This document shows, in pieces, positions 1 to 3,288 of a stretch of DNA of 6,054 nt. The first letter of the stretch is position 1. Every line of letters starts with the position of its first letter. Below the pieces are notes generated by a model that made no database searches, had not been told where the DNA came from, and saw only the letters and a program-made list of their open reading frames with translations. The stretch lies in the NCBI GenBank assembly GCA_937928195.1, contig CALEYZ010000130.1, positions 1 to 6,054 on the forward strand, written 5' to 3'. The position numbers were made by a program, and so were the translations under genes. Source of the DNA: an uncultured Limnohabitans sp. Lineage in GTDB: Bacteria > Pseudomonadota > Gammaproteobacteria > Burkholderiales > Burkholderiaceae_C.

Positions 1-752
1 GTCTGGATGCGCAACAAACGCGCATGAACGTCATTTCCAATAACTTGGCCAACGTCAACACCACGGGCTTTAAGCGCGACCGCGCTGTGTTTGAAGATTT
101 GCTCTATCAAAACATTCGCCAAGCAGGCGGCCAAACAGGCGCCAACACCCAAGCCCCAACGGGCCTGATGCTGGGTACCGGTGTGCGCGTGGTTGCCACT
201 GAAAAGCAGCATGCGCAAGGCAACATGGTCAACACCCAAAACCCTTTGGACGTGGCCATTACAGGCGAAGGCTTTTTTCAAATTGCACAACCTGACGGCA
301 CCATTGCTTACACCCGCGACGGTAACTTCAAACTGTCCAACACCGGTCAAATTGTGACGGCGTCAGGCGCCTTGCTGCAGCCCGCCATCACCATTCCCAA
401 CACCGCCTCCACCGTGACATTCGGTCGCGACGGCACGGTCTCGGTTGAGTTGGTCGCAGGTGGCTCACAGATCATTGGTCAGATTCAATTGGCCCGCTTC
501 GTCAATCCAAGTGGTCTGGAAGCCAAAGGTCAAAACTTGATGAAGGAAACCCCTGCATCAGGCGCACCGCAAGTCTTGCAACCCGGCACCACAGGTGCTG
601 GCAGCTTGATGCAAGGCACGCTGGAAGCGTCCAACGTGAACGTGGTGGAAGAGATGGTCAACATGATCGAAACCCAACGCGCTTACGAAATCAACTCCAA
701 GGCCATCTCTGCGGTCGACGGCATGTTGAAGTTCATCAACAACAACCTCTAA
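1..752 (+). CDS. flgG: Flagellar distal rod protein FlgG (5'-truncated by window edge)
   Basis: FlgG polymerises into the distal part of the flagellar rod, the drive shaft that crosses the periplasm between the proximal rod and the hook. The reading frame is already open at the window edge: the codons from base 3 read LDAQQTR directly before the internal Met at 24, matching the FlgG N-terminus, so the true start lies about 11 codons upstream and Met24 is not the start. About 249 residues are visible, and with the missing part the protein would be near 260 aa, the usual FlgG length. The rod/hook family N-terminal motif NNLANVNTTGFKR follows Met24. The middle has the FlgG-type segment GEGFFQI and YTRDGNF. 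The C-terminal helix VNVVEEMVNMIETQRAYEIN and the ending DGMLKFINNNL are typical of FlgG. The N- and C-terminal heptad-like helices form the inner D0 core. FlgG is exported by the flagellar type III apparatus, so no signal peptide is expected. The stop is followed by flgH after 11 bp. Confidence 0.97.
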   Translation, partial: LDAQQTRMNVISNNLANVNTTGFKRDRAVFEDLLYQNIRQAGGQTGANTQAPTGLMLGTGVRVVATEKQHAQGNMVNTQNPLDVAITGEGFFQIAQPDGTIAYTRDGNFKLSNTGQIVTASGALLQPAITIPNTASTVTFGRDGTVSVELVAGGSQIIGQIQLARFVNPSGLEAKGQNLMKETPASGAPQVLQPGTTGAGSLMQGTLEASNVNVVEEMVNMIETQRAYEINSKAISAVDGMLKFINNNL

Positions 753-755
753 GGC
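750..755 (+). promoter_or_regulatory. Ribosome binding site of flgH overlapping the flgG stop
   Basis: TAAGG at 750-754 combines the flgG stop codon with a short Shine-Dalgarno-like AAGG. It lies about 9 bases before the flgH ATG at 764. The overlap of stop and ribosome site suggests re-initiation or coupling between flgG and flgH. The match to the anti-SD is short, so confidence is moderate. Confidence 0.5.
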
Positions 756-763
756 GTCGCATC

Positions 764-1495
764 ATGAGCTTGCTTTCAACTGCTGCCAATTCTTTTTGCC
801 ATGCCTGCGGCCGTCGTGCCGCTGTGCTGGGCAGTGTGTTGCTGGCCATGTCGCTAACCGCCTGCACCAACGTGATGCCGCCACAAGCGCTCACACACTC
901 ACCGCAATTCGAGCCTGTGTATCCCGTGCAAAACGCACGCGAAACCATGGCCACAGGCGCCATTTATGTCGGCCGTCAAAGCGACAGCTGGTTTGGCAAA
1001 GGCCGCAACTTCCAAGTGGGCGATGTCATTACTGTGTTGTTGAACGAATCCACACAGGCAGCGCGCACGCAAAACGGCTCCATCACGCGCGACTCTTCCA
1101 ACAACTTGGTGCCCACCGGTTTGCAAAACTATGGCGCCGGTTTGGGTGGCTTCATGAAAGGCATCAACCTGACTGGCGGCTCAGTGTCCAACAAGGGCAC
1201 CGGCGCAGCAGACCAGCAAGCCAGCTTGAGCGGCTCGGTGGCGGTGGCCGTGGTGGAAGTGATGCCCAACGGCAACTTGGTGTTGCGCGGCGAGAAACAA
1301 TTGGCACTGACCGAAGGCTCTGAAGTGATTCAAGTGGCCGGCATCATCCGCCCCGAAGACGTTGCACCGAACAACACCGTGCAATCACGCCGTTTGGCCA
1401 ATGCCCAAATTGCTTACCGTGGCACCGGCGACTTGGCCAATGCCACGCGCGCAGGCTGGGGCACCAGTGCCCTGCTGAAACTCTGGCCTTTCTAA
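764..1495 (+). CDS. flgH: Flagellar L-ring lipoprotein FlgH
   Basis: FlgH forms the L-ring in the outer membrane, which with the P-ring makes the bushing around the rod. The 243-residue product starts with a lipoprotein signal: arginines at 17-18, a hydrophobic stretch at about 19-33 and the lipobox LTAC, with Cys34 as the expected acylated first mature residue. The mature protein would be about 210 aa, close to usual FlgH. Family landmarks are VGDVITVLLNES at about 85-96, NGNLVLRGEK at about 169-178, GIIRPEDV at about 193-200, the run RLANAQIAYRGTG, and the C-terminal LWPF ending. The stretch between about 115 and 150 is rich in Gly, Ser and Asn, as in other FlgH proteins. The start at 764 is chosen because it gives a full signal peptide and has an AAGG upstream. 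FlgH is exported by Sec, lipidated, and assembled after the P-ring. It lies 11 bp after flgG and 30 bp before flgI, clearly in one operon. Confidence 0.97.
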   Translation: MSLLSTAANSFCHACGRRAAVLGSVLLAMSLTACTNVMPPQALTHSPQFEPVYPVQNARETMATGAIYVGRQSDSWFGKGRNFQVGDVITVLLNESTQAARTQNGSITRDSSNNLVPTGLQNYGAGLGGFMKGINLTGGSVSNKGTGAADQQASLSGSVAVAVVEVMPNGNLVLRGEKQLALTEGSEVIQVAGIIRPEDVAPNNTVQSRRLANAQIAYRGTGDLANATRAGWGTSALLKLWPF

Positions 1496-1525
1496 GCATT
1501 GGCCCTTTCCAACACCGAGCACGTC

Positions 1526-2674
1526 ATGAAAAAAATTGCCTCCTTCTGCACCGCACCTTGGGCAACGCTTGCATTGGTGCTCTCACTCAGCTGCACCAGC
1601 GCGTTGGCCGATCGCATCAAAGACCTCACCAGCTTGGCCGCCATGCGTTCCAACCAACTCATTGGTTACGGTTTGGTGGTGGGCTTGCAAGGCACGGGCG
1701 ATGGCGCCGACGTGTCCTTCACCGCGCAAAGCATGAAAACCTTGCTCAACCGCTTGGGTGTGAGTTTGGAAGGCCCCTTGTCCGACTTTGAAACCGCCAC
1801 CAGCGCCGGCAAAGTGGACATCAAAAACGTGGCCGCTGTGATGGTGACTGCCGAGCTGCCTGGCTTTGCCAAGCCTGGCCAAAAAATTGACGTCAACGTG
1901 TCGGCCATCGGCAAGGCCAGCAACTTGCGCGGCGGCACCTTGCTGCTCAGCAGCTTGCGCGGCGTGGACGGCGAAATTTATGCCTTGGCCCAAGGCTCAC
2001 TGACTGCCACCGGCATTGATGCCGCAGCAGCAGGCTCCAAGGTCACCATTGGCGTGCCCACGGCTGCACGCATTCCCTCTGGCGCCACCGTCGAGCGCAT
2101 TGTCGACAACCCCTTCGACAAAGCTGAACGCATTGTGCTGAACGTGCGTGAAAGTGATTTCACCACCACCAATGCCATCGTGAACGCCATCAATGGTCGC
2201 TTTGGCAACGATGTGGCGCGCGCTTTGGACGGCGTATCTATCACCTTGCAAGCACCGCAAGATTTAACGCAACGTGTGGCCTTCATGAGCATGATTGAAA
2301 ACATGGACGTGATGCCAGGCGAGCCTACTGCGCGTGTGGTGGTCAACGCCAAAACCGGCACAGTGGTCATCAGCCGCAATGTGCGCGTGACGGCTGCAGC
2401 GGTCACGCACGGCTCGATCAGCGTGTCCATTGCGGCCACCAATGAAGTCTCGCAACCCGGCCCATTCAGCCAAGGTCAAACCACGGCCGTTCAAAACGCC
2501 GAGGTCAAAGTGACCGAGTCCAACAAACCCATGTTCATGTTCCAACCGGGCGTGGACTTGCGACAAATTGTGGACGCGGTGAATCAGGTCGGCGCCTCAC
2601 CTTCTTCCTTGATTGCCATTTTGGAAGCGCTCAAAAGTTCGGGCAGCTTGCGCGCCGAACTGATCGTGATCTAA
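1526..2674 (+). CDS. flgI: Flagellar P-ring protein FlgI precursor
   Basis: FlgI assembles around the distal rod as the periplasmic, peptidoglycan-associated P-ring. I choose the ATG at 1526 (382 aa) over an in-frame TTG at 1499. From 1526 the protein begins MKKIASF with a normal Sec signal: a lysine pair, a hydrophobic core at about 13-23 and an Ala-Leu-Ala cleavage site after residue 28, giving a mature N-terminus DRIKDLTS. This matches the E/DRI-DLT start of mature FlgI. The TTG would add nine polar residues in front of the lysines. A weak GAG lies 6 bases before the ATG. Landmarks are LIGYGLVVGLQGTGD at about 45-59, ELPGFAKPGQKIDVNVSAIG, LRGGTLLLSSLRG, TGTVVISRNVRV, and the C-terminal VGASPSSLIAILEALKSSG with the ending AELIVI. 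The mature length of 354 residues is usual. The mature chain contains no cysteine; the only two are in the signal peptide. The gene follows flgH by 30 bp. Confidence 0.97.
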   Translation: MKKIASFCTAPWATLALVLSLSCTSALADRIKDLTSLAAMRSNQLIGYGLVVGLQGTGDGADVSFTAQSMKTLLNRLGVSLEGPLSDFETATSAGKVDIKNVAAVMVTAELPGFAKPGQKIDVNVSAIGKASNLRGGTLLLSSLRGVDGEIYALAQGSLTATGIDAAAAGSKVTIGVPTAARIPSGATVERIVDNPFDKAERIVLNVRESDFTTTNAIVNAINGRFGNDVARALDGVSITLQAPQDLTQRVAFMSMIENMDVMPGEPTARVVVNAKTGTVVISRNVRVTAAAVTHGSISVSIAATNEVSQPGPFSQGQTTAVQNAEVKVTESNKPMFMFQPGVDLRQIVDAVNQVGASPSSLIAILEALKSSGSLRAELIVI

Positions 2675-2710
2675 AGCACACGCACACCGGCAATAGAACG
2701 ACACCCACAC

Positions 2711-2726
2711 TGGCACAAGATTTGCT
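2711..2726 (+). promoter_or_regulatory. Sigma-54 (RpoN) -24/-12 promoter for flgJK
   Basis: The 16 bases TGGCACAAGATTTGCT match the sigma-54 consensus TGGCAC-R-N4-TTGC-W at every defined position. The essential GG (2712-2713) and GC (2724-2725) are separated by exactly 10 bases, as RNA polymerase with sigma-54 requires. If C2725 is -12, transcription would start near A2737, giving a 36-nt leader before flgJ. Sigma-54 promoters need an AAA+ enhancer-binding activator; in polar flagellates these are FleQ/FleR or FlrA/FlrC types. The position in the only intergenic gap, pointing at flgJ, supports function. It has not been shown experimentally here. Confidence 0.82.
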
Positions 2727-2737
2727 GATCTAGATCA
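2726..2737. repeat. Perfect 12-bp palindrome beside the -12 element
   Basis: TGATCTAGATCA is its own reverse complement. It shares its first T with the last base of the sigma-54 -12 element and ends at the predicted transcription start (2737). The palindrome does not extend further (C2725 faces C2738). It could be an operator whose occupancy would block the promoter, or a chance symmetry within an AT-richer promoter region. Confidence 0.6.
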
Positions 2738-2772
2738 CTCACTGACCTTTACAGCACTTCACAAAGCACATC

Positions 2773-3288
2773 ATGGACGCCATCAGCACTCCCGCCCCCA
2801 ACTCTTACCTCGACTTTGACGGTCTGGGTCAGCTGAAGGGACAAGCACGTACCGATGCCAAGGGTGCCATCAAGGAAACAGCGCAGCAATTTGAAGCCTT
2901 GTTCCTGCAAATGATGATGAAGTCCATGCGCGACTCCATTGAGAAGAGCGAGCTGTCAGAGTCCAGCACCATGGACACGTTCCAAGGCATGTTTGACAAA
3001 GAAGTCTCGGTGCAACTGGCCAAAAAGAACAGCATGGGCCTGGCCGACATGCTGGTAAAGAACTTAGAACAACAACAAGCCAACCTTGCCACCACGGCCG
3101 ACATTTTGAAACAGCGGCAAGACCCTGCCGCTTTCAATGCCGCTGCCAAAGGCTTGGCCCTCAATCCCAAGTCCATGGGCATGTCCATGGACAAACTGAG
3201 CGACAAGCCCGGTGGCATGGCTTTGCCCAAAGCGCAAATCCTGCCCTTGAACTTGCCCCCCAGGCCCATTAGCGGGAGCGGCACATGA
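2773..3288 (+). CDS. flgJ: Single-domain FlgJ, flagellar rod-binding/rod-cap protein
   Basis: FlgJ is exported through the flagellar type III channel and caps the growing rod. In many beta- and gammaproteobacteria it has a second, C-terminal domain that hydrolyses peptidoglycan. This product is 171 aa and shows only the first part. The rod-binding domain spans about 30-100, with the family core FEALFLQMMMKSMR at 40-53 and LAKKNSMGLADMLVKNL at 82-98. Residues about 118-171 are a Met-, Pro- and Lys-containing tail (KSMGMSMDKLSDKPGGM) with no sign of the glucosaminidase fold. Dual-domain FlgJ of enterics is about 313-316 aa. The ATG at 2773 is secure because an in-frame TGA lies at 2743-2745 with no other start codon between. 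The gene lies 98 bp after flgI, behind a sigma-54 promoter, and its TGA stop overlaps the flgK ATG, which leaves no room for a lost hydrolase domain as debris. It therefore looks like an intact short form, not a broken gene. Confidence 0.93.
   Translation: MDAISTPAPNSYLDFDGLGQLKGQARTDAKGAIKETAQQFEALFLQMMMKSMRDSIEKSELSESSTMDTFQGMFDKEVSVQLAKKNSMGLADMLVKNLEQQQANLATTADILKQRQDPAAFNAAAKGLALNPKSMGMSMDKLSDKPGGMALPKAQILPLNLPPRPISGSGT
3274..3278 (+). promoter_or_regulatory. Ribosome binding site of flgK inside flgJ
   Basis: GGGAG within the last codons of flgJ sits 6 bases before the flgK ATG at 3285, a good Shine-Dalgarno match and spacing. Together with the ATGA stop/start overlap it fixes the flgK start and suggests translational coupling of flgJ and flgK. 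Confidence 0.7.

Larger units (their letters stand above)
2675..2772. other. flgI-flgJ intergenic region (98 bp)
   Basis: This is the only non-coding gap longer than 30 bp in the window. It contains the sigma-54 promoter at 2711-2726 and an overlapping palindrome at 2726-2737. I see no GC-rich hairpin followed by a T-run, so there is no evident intrinsic terminator and read-through from flgI into flgJ is likely. No strong Shine-Dalgarno sequence is visible before the flgJ ATG; only a weak AAAG occurs, about 6 bases upstream. Confidence 0.8.

Noticed and set aside
796..1323. 175-codon + strand open frame overlapping flgH in another frame
   Set aside because: It is rich in Arg/His/Gln, as expected from an out-of-frame reading of flgH. 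FlgH itself has a lipobox and family motifs in the competing frame.
1583..1993. 136-codon open frame on the - strand inside flgI
   Set aside because: It is antisense to the conserved FlgI core and low in sequence complexity (Ala/Gly/His/Gln). It is explained by codon bias in flgI.
1978..2442. 154-codon open frame on the - strand inside flgI
   Set aside because: It is antisense to flgI with no recognisable motif; another reverse-frame shadow.
2672..2698. Possible sigma-28 (FliA) promoter: TAAA followed about 14 bases later by GCAATAGA
   Set aside because: The -35-like TAAA is partly the flgI stop codon, and the -10-like part matches only about 3 of 8 positions of GCCGATAA. The sigma-54 site nearby is far better.
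2675..2772. Intrinsic terminator after flgI
   Set aside because: No GC-rich stem followed by a T-tract is present. The only clear symmetry (2726-2737) is short and AT-rich, with no T-run after it.
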